From positions 1-64,000 of the forward strand of contig JAEYOQ010000024.1 in the NCBI GenBank assembly GCA_023411555.1: 64,000 bases of DNA. The letters are read 5' to 3'. A model generated the notes under the pieces. That model had not been told where the DNA came from, did no database searches, and saw nothing but the letters and a program-made list of their open reading frames with translations. Positions 52,692 to 62,190 of this stretch are shown in pieces (the stretch's first letter is position 1; the number at the start of each line of letters is the position of its first letter). The position numbers and the translations under genes were made by a program. Source of the DNA: Bacillota bacterium (GTDB lineage Bacteria; Bacillota; Clostridia; Lachnospirales; Lachnospiraceae).

Positions 52692-52720
52692 TTGAAAATA
52701 TAGGCTTTTAAGGGTATACT
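52692..52720 (+). promoter_or_regulatory. Promoter of tgt-yajC
   Basis: TTGAAA (52692-52697), 17 bases, TATACT (52715-52720), about 85 bases before the start codon. Confidence 0.6.
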
Positions 52721-52811
52721 TGTAATGTTAAACTGAAGGAAAATATATGGTTACGGCATAATATGGCTTTTTCTTATGTCGTGGTATAGAGAAAGTAGGA
52801 ACAGCATAGAG

Positions 52812-53945
52812 ATGTATAAATTAATTGCACAGGACGGTAGAGCAAAGAGTGCTGAATTTCAGACCGTTCATGGAACAATACAGACCCCGGTATTTATGAA
52901 TGTTGGGACAACGGCGGCTATTAAGGGTGCAGTATCTACGATGGATTTGCAGGAAATCGGCACTCAGGTTGAATTGTCTAACACCTACCATCTGCACGTA
53001 AGGCCAGGCGATAAGATAGTAAAGCAGATGGGTGGACTTCACAAGTTTATGGTATGGGATAAGCCAATCCTGACAGACTCCGGTGGCTTTCAGGTGTTTT
53101 CTCTTTCAGGACTGCGAAAGATAAAGGAAGAGGGAGTTTATTTTAACTCACACATCGATGGCAGAAAGATATTCATGGGGCCGGAGGAGAGTATGCAGAT
53201 ACAGTCGAACCTAGCCTCCACCATTGCGATGGCCTTTGATGAATGTCCTCCCCATCCGGCAACCCGTGAGTATATGCAGAATTCTGTGGACCGGACCACG
53301 CGCTGGTTAAAGAGATGTAAAGCTGAGATGAATCGGTTAAATGGTCTTGAGGATACGATTAATAAGCATCAGATGCTATTTGGCATCAACCAGGGTGGTA
53401 CCTTTGAGGATATTCGTATTGAGCATGCAAAGGTAATTTCAGAAATGGATCTCGATGGCTATGCATTAGGCGGACTGGCAGTGGGAGAAAGTCATGAGGA
53501 GATGTACCGGATTCTAGACGAGACAGTTCCTTATCTTCCTTTGAATAAGCCGGTATATCTGATGGGAGTTGGTACTCCTGCAAATATACTGGAAGCAGTG
53601 GATCGAGGTGTTGATTTCTTTGATTGCGTTTACCCAACAAGAAATGGCAGACATGGACATGCATACACTAATAACGGTAAGATGAATCTGATGAATGCCA
53701 AGTACGAATTGGATGATCGACCGATAGAAGAGGGCTGTGGCTGCCCTGCATGTAAGCATTACAGTCGATCCTATATCAGACACCTGCTGAAAGCCAAGGA
53801 AATGCTAGGTATGAGACTTATGGTACTTCATAATCTTTACTTCTATAATCATATGATGGAGGAGATTAGGGAGGCTATACGTGATAAAAGATATACAGAG
53901 TATAAAAAGATGAGACTTGAAGGATTTGTTAGGAGCGAGGATTAG
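52812..53945 (+). CDS. tgt: Queuine tRNA-ribosyltransferase (bacterial Tgt)
   Basis: 377 residues from the ATG at 52812, the start that fits the family (MYKLIAQDGRAKSAEF); an ATG at 52776 would add twelve residues. Catalytic and zinc residues are complete: LTDSGGFQVFSLSGLRKI, GINQGGTFEDIR, GGLAVGES, GVDFFDCVYPTRNGRHG with the nucleophile Asp, and the zinc set CGCPACKHYSR...H. It exchanges guanine 34 for preQ1 in tRNAs with GUN anticodons. yajC follows 46 bases later, the common tgt-yajC order. Confidence 0.95.
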   Translation: MYKLIAQDGRAKSAEFQTVHGTIQTPVFMNVGTTAAIKGAVSTMDLQEIGTQVELSNTYHLHVRPGDKIVKQMGGLHKFMVWDKPILTDSGGFQVFSLSGLRKIKEEGVYFNSHIDGRKIFMGPEESMQIQSNLASTIAMAFDECPPHPATREYMQNSVDRTTRWLKRCKAEMNRLNGLEDTINKHQMLFGINQGGTFEDIRIEHAKVISEMDLDGYALGGLAVGESHEEMYRILDETVPYLPLNKPVYLMGVGTPANILEAVDRGVDFFDCVYPTRNGRHGHAYTNNGKMNLMNAKYELDDRPIEEGCGCPACKHYSRSYIRHLLKAKEMLGMRLMVLHNLYFYNHMMEEIREAIRDKRYTEYKKMRLEGFVRSED

Positions 53946-53991
53946 AGGCGAATAACATTGAATTATAGAAAAAATCAGGAGGAATATTATT

Positions 53992-54315
53992 ATGAATAAT
54001 CTAATGCTTTTAACTGCTGAGGGAGGTAGCACAACCGGTTCTGCGCTAATATTGGTTGCAGAGGTTGCTTTCTTAGGTCTTTTGCTTTACTTCATGTTAA
54101 TCCGTCCACAGAAGAAGCAACAGAAGAAGATGACGATGATGCTTTCCACACTTTCAGCCGGGGATAGCGTGCTGACTTCAGGTGGTTTTTACGGAGTAGT
54201 AATTGACGTAATGGATGATATCGTAATCGTTGAGTTCGGTAACAATAAGAACTGCAGAATCCCAATGAAAAAGAGCGCAATTGTTGAACTTGAAAAACCT
54301 AACACTGAGAAATAA
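53992..54315 (+). CDS. yajC: Preprotein translocase subunit YajC
   Basis: 107 residues. One N-terminal membrane helix (about 17-38) ends in YFMLIRPQKKQQKKM, the YajC signature, followed by LSAGDSVLTSGGFYGVV and a small beta domain. It associates with SecDF and the Sec translocon. AGGAGG precedes the ATG. Downstream of tgt, as in most bacteria. Confidence 0.93.
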   Translation: MNNLMLLTAEGGSTTGSALILVAEVAFLGLLLYFMLIRPQKKQQKKMTMMLSTLSAGDSVLTSGGFYGVVIDVMDDIVIVEFGNNKNCRIPMKKSAIVELEKPNTEK

Positions 54316-54373
54316 TTATACTATATAATATAGAAGGAACAGGGCGACTATACTGTATCCTACTAGCATAACA

Positions 54374-54411
54374 AGAAGGCTGCCCAGCAAAAAAAGTTGG
54401 ACAGCCTTCCC
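54374..54411. terminator. Bidirectional terminator after yajC
   Basis: AAGGCTGCCCAGC pairs with GTTGGACAGCCTT around AAAAAAA, serving yajC and the converging asnB. Confidence 0.75.
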
Positions 54412-54436
54412 CTATACCATAACCTCCCCTTAGCCA

Positions 54437-56287
54437 CTACACCAGCTCAACATGATACTTCTCCAACCAATAGTTAATTTGTAGAAGATAGGCAATCATT
54501 TGTGGGCCTGCCATTAACTGACCGTACCATGGCTTACCATAATCAGAGGGTGAACGTAAGAAGGTTTTAACCTTATTCATATCAATCAGAGGGCGGATAG
54601 GCGCATTCGGGTCAGAGATAACCTCCAGCAGGCGGTTGCCAAGGAGACTTTCGTATTCTGGATGATAAGTTTTAGGGTAAGGGCTCTTCTTGCGAAAGAG
54701 AATTTCATCCGGGATTAGACCCTTTCCTGCGTCCCGTAGCAGTCCTTTGACAACACCATTCTTGGCCTTCATCGAATAGGGCACATTCCAGACATACTCT
54801 ACAATTCGGTGGTCTGCAAAGGGGACTCTGGCTTCTAGCCCGGAGCTCATGCTGCAGCGATCCATACGATCAAGCAGGGTAACCATGAACCACTTAAGGT
54901 TTAGAAATGCAATTTCTCTGCGTCGGGCCTCCAGAGGGCTTTCGCCAATCAGGCGAGGAACCTCTGAGAGGGTTCTTTCATAGGCATTCTGTACATATCC
55001 ATCCAGATCGAGGGTTGCCAGTAAATCCTGGGATAGTAGGAATTTTCGAGCGTCTAAGCTGTTTGACCATGGAAAGGTGTTAGACTCCATGAGCTCGGGT
55101 CGATTAATCCATGGATAACCGCCAAATATTTCATCGGCACATTCGCCGGTTAGTGTCACCTTCGTCTCAGCAGCTACCTTGCGACAGAAATAAAGAAGAG
55201 AGGATTCTACATCTGCCATGTTGGGCAGATCTCTTGCATCCACCGCAGGATAGAGATGATTCGCCAAATCGAAATTATCACATTCCAGATAGGTATGGGC
55301 GCTGTTAACATGGTCAATCATAATATCTACATAAGGCCTATCCTGAGTGGGCTGGAATGAATTGGATTGAAAATGTTTGGCATTATCCTTGAAGTCAAAG
55401 GAATAGGTCCGAAGCTGCAGACCTTGCTTTTTGAGCTCTTTTGAACAGATTGCGGTAACAAGGCTACTGTCAACACCACCGGATAATAGGGTACAGATCG
55501 GTATATCTGAAATCATCTGACGCTTCACTGCATCGTATAATAAGTAGGAGGTTTTTTCTACTGTGGTTTCATAGTCATCCTCATGAGGAGCACTGGTTAA
55601 TTCCCAATAAGGTTTTTGTCTAAGTCCATCTTTGTCGAAGGTAATAATGTTACCGGCTAACACCTCGCGGATATTCTTATATACCCCTTTTCCATAGGTT
55701 TTAGCAGGACCTAGCCCAAAGATCTCGCACAGCCCCTCTGCGTCAATAAGCGGTTTTACTCCCGGATACTCAAAGAGAGCCTTTATTTCTGAGGAAAAGA
55801 TGAGAGTTTGATCCTTTAGAGTATAAAATAAGGGCTTTACACCAAAACGGTCTCTTGCAAGATAAAGAATACTGTTATTTTCATCCCATACAGCGAAGGA
55901 GAAGATACCGTTCAGCTCCTTAACAAATTCAGGGCCGTAAGCCATAAAACCGGTTAATATAACCTCAGTATCCGTATGTGTCTTAAAGAGATAACCCATA
56001 TTGAGCATTTTATCTCTAAGCTCAGCGGTGTTATATAGCTCACCATTGTATATGATGGTGTAGGAAGCACCGGCTTTTAGTTTTGTCATGGGTTGATGGC
56101 CCCGGCTGATATCTATGATGGATAATCGGGTATGAGCCATACCAATTTTGGAAGCCAGCATTTCACCTTCATCATCCGGTCCGCGGTGGGACAGCCTACG
56201 CCTCATAGTTATTAAGGTATTGCTCCATCGATTATAATCCTTCGTGAAATCAGCTTCCATATTACAAAAACCGGATATCCCACACAT
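54437..56287 (-). CDS. asnB: Asparagine synthase (glutamine-hydrolysing)
   Basis: 616 residues, full length. Mature N-terminal Cys2 (MCGISGF) is the glutaminase nucleophile; RLSIIDISRGHQPM and YNGELYN complete that domain. The synthase half has the ATP pyrophosphate loop LLSGGVDSSLV and LTGECADEIFGGY. It makes Asn from Asp, Gln and ATP. GAGGTG precedes the ATG. It lies before the spoVF-type genes in the same direction but is separated by about 45 bases after dpaB, so co-transcription with dpaAB is possible. Confidence 0.93.
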   Translation of the reverse strand: MCGISGFCNMEADFTKDYNRWSNTLITMRRRLSHRGPDDEGEMLASKIGMAHTRLSIIDISRGHQPMTKLKAGASYTIIYNGELYNTAELRDKMLNMGYLFKTHTDTEVILTGFMAYGPEFVKELNGIFSFAVWDENNSILYLARDRFGVKPLFYTLKDQTLIFSSEIKALFEYPGVKPLIDAEGLCEIFGLGPAKTYGKGVYKNIREVLAGNIITFDKDGLRQKPYWELTSAPHEDDYETTVEKTSYLLYDAVKRQMISDIPICTLLSGGVDSSLVTAICSKELKKQGLQLRTYSFDFKDNAKHFQSNSFQPTQDRPYVDIMIDHVNSAHTYLECDNFDLANHLYPAVDARDLPNMADVESSLLYFCRKVAAETKVTLTGECADEIFGGYPWINRPELMESNTFPWSNSLDARKFLLSQDLLATLDLDGYVQNAYERTLSEVPRLIGESPLEARRREIAFLNLKWFMVTLLDRMDRCSMSSGLEARVPFADHRIVEYVWNVPYSMKAKNGVVKGLLRDAGKGLIPDEILFRKKSPYPKTYHPEYESLLGNRLLEVISDPNAPIRPLIDMNKVKTFLRSPSDYGKPWYGQLMAGPQMIAYLLQINYWLEKYHVELV

Positions 56288-56330
56288 TTTATCACCTCAT
56301 ATTGAATTTTTATATAGAATAGCAATACTC

Positions 56331-56918
56331 CTATTTCGGAGCTACTACAATAGGCTGTAGCTGTCTTCCCTCCAATGCTTCCTCCAAAGTAGGTATCATG
56401 TAATCGAAATCTGCGACCATTGAGTAAGGCTTGCTTTTGTAATTGTCTTGACCGAATGGAACGAAATATATATTTTTTGACCCAATTAAAAGACCGATAT
56501 TCTTCAAGTTATTACTAAGGGCATCATTCGTAGCAATTGCAAGTACTACTGGTTTTCCATTACGAAGCTGGCTCTTGGCAGCCATAAGAACCGAGGAATC
56601 AGTAATGGCGTTGGCAAGCTTAGCCAGTGTGTTACCGGTACAGGGTGCTATAATAACAATATCAAATAGGTTTTTTGGACCGACCTTTTCAGCATCTACG
56701 ATAGTCATAATTGGGTCATTGCCTGTTATGGCTTTCGCTTTTTGAAGAAAATCACTTGCTTTTCCGAAGCGAGTGTCTGTTACCTGTGCTCGGTCTGAGA
56801 AGATAGTAGTAACGTCGTTATTATTCTGTACTAGTCGTTCGATTTGCGGAAATACTGTATCAAAGGTACAATAGGAGCCGGTTAAGGCTACTCCTATTTT
56901 TTTACCACTAAGAATCAT
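56331..56918 (-). CDS. dpaB: Dipicolinate synthase subunit B
   Basis: 195 residues of flavoprotein fold: GKKIGVALTGSYCTFDTVFP at the start, APCTGNTLAKLANAITDSSV and VLAIATNDALSNN follow, as in SpoVFB. With subunit A it makes dipicolinic acid from dihydrodipicolinate in the mother cell for spore core dehydration. Its ATG directly follows the dpaA stop (TAAATG), so translation is coupled. Expected to be under sporulation control; no sigma-K site was confirmed. Confidence 0.92.
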   Translation of the reverse strand: MILSGKKIGVALTGSYCTFDTVFPQIERLVQNNNDVTTIFSDRAQVTDTRFGKASDFLQKAKAITGNDPIMTIVDAEKVGPKNLFDIVIIAPCTGNTLAKLANAITDSSVLMAAKSQLRNGKPVVLAIATNDALSNNLKNIGLLIGSKNIYFVPFGQDNYKSKPYSMVADFDYMIPTLEEALEGRQLQPIVVAPK

Positions 56919-57794
56919 TTAACCACTTCTTTCTTTCATTAACGATTGAACCGTTGTTACCAAAATATCTGCCGAGGTTTTTGGAGCTACTTTTCCTGGC
57001 AAACTAAGGCATAATTTTGCGTTCAGATGAAGCTTTTCTGCATAGGAATAATCCAAACCGCCGGGCGAGGAAGCAATATCAATGATACAGACCTGCTTAT
57101 TGACATAATCAAGACAATCCGGAGTTAGGACAAGAGTGGGTATGGTATTAAATATATAATCACAGGACGGGAGAACACATTTAATATAGGGAAGAGATAC
57201 AGTTGAAAGGCCCATGGCCTGAGCATTAGCGAGAGACTCCTCGCTACGGGCGGCTACCATGACATGAGCGTCCATGCCTTTTAATTTAGCTGCCAGTACC
57301 TTGGCGCAACGGCCGTAACCAAGTACCAGACATTTGCTAGAGTGAAGGTTATAGTCGCTACTGGAAATAGCCTCCATGATGGCGCCTTCTGCTGTAGCGA
57401 TAGCATTTAGTATGGTGATTCTCTCATCCTTCATCAGATCGTAATAGTAGGTTCCTTTTGCTTCGCAGGCTTTTGTAATGGCAGAAGGAATAATTCCTCC
57501 GAAGAGAAGATGATCTCCTGATAATAGCTCCTCAACCCTTTCTATTGTAAGATCTTCGGCTTGGGAACTTGCATTGATGGTTATCTTATCCCTGGACATT
57601 GGAATTGGACCGATAAGTATCTTGCAACTTTGAAATAAATCGCTTAGGGAGGACAATTCCTTACAGTCTTTCTGTGTAACCTTTGTCTGGGTATGGTAGG
57701 TTGCTACCGAATAACCCTTTGAGAGAAAGCCGAGGGCCATATATATCTGGCGGGTATCACCGCCGAAGATTCCGATATCATATCTTGGGATCAT
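56919..57794 (-). CDS. dpaA: Dipicolinate synthase subunit A
   Basis: 291 residues from the ATG at 57794, which has GGAGG five bases ahead; the ATG four codons earlier overlaps that site. The N-terminal part (YDIGIFGGDTRQIYMALGFL) and the NAD(P)-binding CLVLGYGRCAKVLAAKL with IDIASSPGGLDY match SpoVFA. It is the oxidoreductase subunit of dipicolinate synthase and marks the organism as a spore former. Paired with dpaB. Confidence 0.93.
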   Translation of the reverse strand: MIPRYDIGIFGGDTRQIYMALGFLSKGYSVATYHTQTKVTQKDCKELSSLSDLFQSCKILIGPIPMSRDKITINASSQAEDLTIERVEELLSGDHLLFGGIIPSAITKACEAKGTYYYDLMKDERITILNAIATAEGAIMEAISSSDYNLHSSKCLVLGYGRCAKVLAAKLKGMDAHVMVAARSEESLANAQAMGLSTVSLPYIKCVLPSCDYIFNTIPTLVLTPDCLDYVNKQVCIIDIASSPGGLDYSYAEKLHLNAKLCLSLPGKVAPKTSADILVTTVQSLMKERSG

Positions 57795-57970
57795 AAGAAC
57801 CTCCATAATTCCTTCATGCGATATTATATGACTATATATGGAAAAAGTGCATGTATTGCAAATTGCGACAAAGTAGGTATGCAGCTTGTGAAGAAGGATT
57901 ACATTCGAATATATAATGCAAAAAATTACAAGTATTCAATAAATTTATTATAACAAATAAAGTTCAGTGC

Positions 57971-57999
57971 TTGACTAATACTTGTTTTTGTATTATTAT
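57971..57999 (+). promoter_or_regulatory. Promoter of the opp operon
   Basis: TTGACT (57971-57976), 17 bases, TATTAT (57994-57999). Transcription would start near 58006, just before a hairpin. Confidence 0.65.
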
Positions 58000-58017
58000 G
58001 TTTTTATCATTTATACT

Positions 58018-58049
58018 AAGGAAGTGTATGATAATATACTTCCTTTTTA
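58018..58049 (+). terminator. Hairpin with T-tract in the oppA leader
   Basis: AAGGAAGTGTAT pairs over 12 bases with ATATACTTCCTT around GATA, followed by TTTAT. It lies between the promoter and the oppA start, so it is either an attenuator or a 5' stabilising hairpin; the upstream gene points the other way and does not need it. Confidence 0.65.
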
Positions 58050-58076
58050 TATACCAAAAAGGAGGAGAATATATTT

Positions 58077-59813
58077 ATGAAATTCAAGAAATTACTTGCC
58101 GTTTTGCTTGTATTAGCAATGACAGTATCGATGTTAACTGCATGCGGCACAAAGGACAAGAGCGCAGATAAAGGCGCTACTACTGGCACTGAAAATAATG
58201 CCAATACCGGTACTGATGCTAATGCAGGTACTGATGCTAATGCAGGTACTGACGCTCAGGCATCTGGTGATAGAAGTGCTTATCCAGGAACTCCGGATGC
58301 AAATGCTATAACTGTTAACATTGCTTCTGAGCCTGCAGAGATGAATACCATCACTACAACTGATACAGTATCTTTCTCAGTAATTCGTCATATTATTGAG
58401 AATCTTGTTACACTCGATGAGAATGATCATGTTCAGCCTGGTGTTGCAACAGATTGGACCATTAGCGATGATGGTTTAGTTTATACCTTCAACCTTCGTA
58501 AGGATATGAAGTGGACTAATGGAGAGCCTGTTACAGCACATGACTTCGTATTTGCTTGGAAGTCCTTATTAACACCTGAGTTTACAGCAGATTATGCTAT
58601 GTTCGGTTTCGTATTTAAGAACGGCCGTGCATTTAACAATGGTGAGGTTGGTGCTGATGCCCTTGGCTTTAAGGCTCTTGATGATTACACCTTAGAGTGT
58701 ACTCTTGAGAATCCTACCTCTTATTTCCTTGATACCTTAGCATTCGGCGTAATGGCTCCTATGAACGAGAAGGCATACAATGAATTTGGTACAGCATATG
58801 CTACCGATGCAGATAAGATTGTTACCAATGGTCCTTTCAAGATGACCAGCTGGGAGCATGAGAGCAAGATTGTTCTTACAAAGAATCCTGATTACTATAA
58901 TGCAGCAAGCATTGAGCTTGAGACAATTAACATGGTTATGATTAATGATACCAATGCAGCTATGAATGCTTTCAAGGCAGGCGAAGTTGATATTATCGGT
59001 GTTAATGGCGATCAAGCTAAGATGATGAAAGCTGAAAACTTCCCTGTATTTACCTATGATGATGGTTCAGACTTCTACTTGGAGTTCAACTTAACCGATC
59101 CTACCTTAGCAAATCAAAATCTTCGTACAGCTATTGCTTATGGTATTGACAGCCAGGCTTTCGTTGACAGTATCGTAAAGAATAGCTCTAAGCCTGCAAC
59201 AGGATTTGTTCCTGCAGCAATCAATGGCTTCGAAGGTAAATTTGTTGATGAGGTTGGTCCTACCCTTCCTGTATTCGATAAGGAAAAAGCAATTGAGCAT
59301 TTAAACAAGGCTAAAGAAGAACTTGGTACCGATGCAATTAAGATTACAATGATTTGTGATGATGGCGATACTGCTATGAAGAATGCAGCATTCGTTCAGG
59401 AACAGTTAAAGACTAACCTTGGTCTGGAAATCGAAGTAGAAGCTATGCCTTTCAAGAGCAGATTAGAGAGAATGTCCAATAAAGACTTCTCCTTAGTATT
59501 TGCTGGATGGGGCCCTGACTATAACGATCCTATGACTTTCCTTGATTTATTTGAGACTGGAAATGGTAACAACCATACCAGCTATAGCAACCCTGCTTAT
59601 GATGAATTGCTTAACAAGGTTCGTACAACCTTAGATGCAAAAGAGCGTATGGGTTATTTAATGGAGCTTGAGAAGATAGTAACAACAGATCTTCCGATTG
59701 CACCTATTTACTGGAGATCCAGAGATTATGTTGTTAGTGGAAAGATAGCATCTGGCGTTGTTAGAACAGCTTTCCAGGATATGAACTACAAAAATGTAAA
59801 GTTAGCTAAATAA
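58077..59813 (+). CDS. oppA: Oligopeptide ABC transporter substrate-binding lipoprotein
   Basis: 578 residues. A lipoprotein signal ends in LTACGTK (lipidated Cys at about 23). A low-complexity linker with a three-fold GTDANA repeat precedes the SBP_bac_5 domain, with typical segments VATDWTISDDGLVYTFNLRK, KWTNGEPVTAHDFVFAWK and NPDYYNAASIEL. It binds peptides outside the membrane for the permease OppBC. Codon bias suggests high expression. GGAGGAG precedes the ATG. A structured repeat region separates it from oppB. Confidence 0.93.
   Translation: MKFKKLLAVLLVLAMTVSMLTACGTKDKSADKGATTGTENNANTGTDANAGTDANAGTDAQASGDRSAYPGTPDANAITVNIASEPAEMNTITTTDTVSFSVIRHIIENLVTLDENDHVQPGVATDWTISDDGLVYTFNLRKDMKWTNGEPVTAHDFVFAWKSLLTPEFTADYAMFGFVFKNGRAFNNGEVGADALGFKALDDYTLECTLENPTSYFLDTLAFGVMAPMNEKAYNEFGTAYATDADKIVTNGPFKMTSWEHESKIVLTKNPDYYNAASIELETINMVMINDTNAAMNAFKAGEVDIIGVNGDQAKMMKAENFPVFTYDDGSDFYLEFNLTDPTLANQNLRTAIAYGIDSQAFVDSIVKNSSKPATGFVPAAINGFEGKFVDEVGPTLPVFDKEKAIEHLNKAKEELGTDAIKITMICDDGDTAMKNAAFVQEQLKTNLGLEIEVEAMPFKSRLERMSNKDFSLVFAGWGPDYNDPMTFLDLFETGNGNNHTSYSNPAYDELLNKVRTTLDAKERMGYLMELEKIVTTDLPIAPIYWRSRDYVVSGKIASGVVRTAFQDMNYKNVKLAK
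58209..58262 (+). repeat. 18-bp tandem repeat in the oppA linker
   Basis: GGTACTGATGCTAATGCA at 58209-58226 is repeated exactly at 58227-58244, with a diverged third copy to 58262. It encodes the flexible linker after the lipid anchor and could change in length by slippage. Confidence 0.85.
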
Positions 59814-59977
59814 CTATTATTAACTTGGGATCATTCTACAGATTCGTAGTACGAATTTGACTTGAGGTGGTGCGGGCTGAAATATAACCCGCACTTCCCT
59901 TATGTAAAGATTAAATCCCCATCAATTCCCTAATGAAAAAAATCGAAAAAAAGCACGACTTTTGTGTTAAGATATAG

Positions 59978-60121
59978 TATAATAAGCGGAGTGAGGTATT
60001 GTAAGCTTGCTTACAAATACCGATCGAAGTAACGATCATGAACAAGCTTTACGTTCATGATATAATAAGCGGAGTGAGTAAAACGAAAGCTTGCTTTCGG
60101 GTTACGATCGAAGCACTGATC
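59978..60121 (+). ncRNA. Two tandem copies of a structured element between oppA and oppB
   Basis: Copy 1 is 59978-60037 and copy 2 60061-60121, 83 bases apart. Both start TATAATAAGCGGAGTGAG and end with CGATCGAAG-GATC. Between these lies a hairpin whose stem differs but stays paired: GTAAGC-TT-GCTTAC in copy 1 and CGAAAGC-TT-GCTTTCG in copy 2, each with outer pairing. A third hairpin, ATGAAC...GTTCAT (60038-60058), lies between copies. The pairing-preserving changes argue for an RNA structure. Type unknown; it may tune oppA versus oppB-F expression. Confidence 0.55.
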
Positions 60122-60292
60122 TAAGATAGAATTGTCATCCTATATTACTTTTCAAAGGTAAGAAAGACTATTTTACTTTATTCATTTAAATCGGTGAGTT
60201 ACTGACTGGTTTGTGAAAAGCAATATAGGACATCAATTCTTCTTGATCTAAATCTTATTAATTAAAAATTATATGAAAAAAAGAAAGGAGGA

Positions 60293-61243
60293 TTGCATGT
60301 GTTTAAATATATTGTCAAACGATTATTCTATGCGTTTCTAACATTATTAGTATTAACAACATTAACGTTCTTTATGATGCGTTTGTTACCCGGCGATCCC
60401 TTTATTGGTGAAAAGGCTATTCCGGAGACTACATTAAAAGCGTTAAATGCAAAATATGGTTTAGATAAACCAATATATGTTCAATTATGGATGTACCTTA
60501 AAAATATATTCCAAGGAGATTTAGGTCTTTCCATTCACTATAATCGTCCTGTAAATGATATAATTAAACAAGCATTTCCGTATTCATTTGATTTAGGTCT
60601 TAGAGCATTGATTTTTGCTACTGTAATGGGTATTTTACTAGGTATCGTGGCTGCTGTTAAAAGAGGTACCAAATGGGATACTGTATCCATGTTGATCGCT
60701 ATCATCGGAGTTTCTGTACCTGGTTTTATCATTGGAGCACTTCTTCAGTATTTCTTAGGCTTAAAGCTGTTCCAATTAACTGGAGTAAGATTATTCCCTA
60801 TCACGGGATGGAGCACCTTTGCTAGTAAGATTTTACCGTCCTTTGCTTTGAGCTTTGGTTCCCTTGCAACAATCTCAAGATTAATGAGAACCAGTATGCT
60901 GGACGTTCTTGGTCAGGATTACATTAAGACAGCAAAATCAAAAGGTTTATCTCAGAAGAAGATTATCTGGAAGCATGCCGTACGTAATGCGATAATGCCT
61001 ATTATTACAGTATTAGGACCTATTGCTGCAACAGTACTTACCGGTGCCTTCGTAGTTGAGAATATATTCTCAATTCCAGGAATGGGCAAATTCTTTGTAT
61101 TAAGCATTCAGACTCAAGACTATACGATGATTTCAGGAACTACGTTGTTTTATGGAGCCTTTTTAGTAATTGCAAGTCTCATTGTAGATATTGCTTATGG
61201 TTTCATTGATCCCCGCGTTAAGATTGCGGATGCAAAGGAGTGA
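60293..61243 (+). CDS. oppB: Oligopeptide ABC transporter permease OppB
   Basis: 316 residues with six membrane helices. The family's N-terminal FKYIVKRLFYAFLTLLVL and RLLPGDPF are present, and the EAA loop (DYIKTAKSKGLSQKKIIWKH) contacts the ATPases. AGGAGG precedes both the ATG at 60293 and a GTG at 60299, either of which may be the start. First gene after the repeat region; oppC follows five bases later. Confidence 0.93.
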   Translation: MHVFKYIVKRLFYAFLTLLVLTTLTFFMMRLLPGDPFIGEKAIPETTLKALNAKYGLDKPIYVQLWMYLKNIFQGDLGLSIHYNRPVNDIIKQAFPYSFDLGLRALIFATVMGILLGIVAAVKRGTKWDTVSMLIAIIGVSVPGFIIGALLQYFLGLKLFQLTGVRLFPITGWSTFASKILPSFALSFGSLATISRLMRTSMLDVLGQDYIKTAKSKGLSQKKIIWKHAVRNAIMPIITVLGPIAATVLTGAFVVENIFSIPGMGKFFVLSIQTQDYTMISGTTLFYGAFLVIASLIVDIAYGFIDPRVKIADAKE

Positions 61244-61247
61244 CGAC

Positions 61248-62186
61248 ATGAGCGTGATAGATAAGAGTCAATTTGAATGGGTCGGAGCCAATGCAGAAGA
61301 AGCAAACAAAATCGGCAGACCTAGTACTAGCTATTGGAAGGATGCGATGCATCGTCTTAGGAAGAATAAAGCAGCGATGGTATGCTTGTCCATAATCGTA
61401 ATTATATTATTACTTAGTATTTTTGTTCCGGTATTTTCAAAGTATACTATCAGTGAGCAACATTATGCACATACGGATGCTCCTATGTTTTTCAAGGATC
61501 CCACCGATGGTCATATGCATATTTTCGGAACTGATACCCTGGGACGTGATATTTTTGTTAGAACCTGGTCTGGAGGTCGTGTTTCATTATTTATTGCCTT
61601 TTCAGCCGTGTTTATTAACTTCATAATTGGTATTATCTATGGTGGTATTTCGGGTTATGTTGGTGGCTCAGTAGATAATGTCATGATGAGAATTATCGAA
61701 ATTATCAATGGTATCCCTTATTTGATCATAGTAGTATTATTGATGATGATATTACCTCCGGGAGCATGGACCATGGTTATTGCGTATGCTTTTGTTGGAT
61801 GGACCGGTATGGCCCGATTGGTTCGTGGTCAGATTATGAGCTTAAAACAGCAGGATTATATCGTAGCTGCTAAGGTGATGGGAGCTAGACCTGCTAGAAT
61901 TATTGCGAAGCATTTGCTTCCGAATACATTGAGCGTTGTAATTGTTAATATAACATTAGCTATTCCAAGCGCTATTTTTACCGAGGCATTTTTAAGTTAT
62001 ATCGGCCTTGGTGTTCCGGTACCGATGTCTAGCTGGGGTATTCTTGCGAACGATGGATCCAGAGTGTTCCAGATGTATCCTTCCCAGTTGATAATACCTG
62101 CGATCTGCATTAGTTTAACTATGTTATCCTTCAATCTGTTGGGTGACGGTTTGCGTGATGCTTTGGATCCTAAGTTAAGGAGATAA
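61248..62186 (+). CDS. oppC: Oligopeptide ABC transporter permease OppC
   Basis: 312 residues from the ATG at 61248 (GGAG ahead); an in-frame ATG 19 codons upstream lies inside oppB. An N-terminal OppC_N segment (YWKDAMHRLRKNKAAMVCLS) precedes six helices, with FGTDTLGRDIFVRTWSGGR and the EAA loop VAAKVMGARPARIIAKH. Partner of OppB in the membrane. oppD follows four bases later. Confidence 0.93.
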   Translation: MSVIDKSQFEWVGANAEEANKIGRPSTSYWKDAMHRLRKNKAAMVCLSIIVIILLLSIFVPVFSKYTISEQHYAHTDAPMFFKDPTDGHMHIFGTDTLGRDIFVRTWSGGRVSLFIAFSAVFINFIIGIIYGGISGYVGGSVDNVMMRIIEIINGIPYLIIVVLLMMILPPGAWTMVIAYAFVGWTGMARLVRGQIMSLKQQDYIVAAKVMGARPARIIAKHLLPNTLSVVIVNITLAIPSAIFTEAFLSYIGLGVPVPMSSWGILANDGSRVFQMYPSQLIIPAICISLTMLSFNLLGDGLRDALDPKLRR

Positions 62187-62190
62187 TGTG

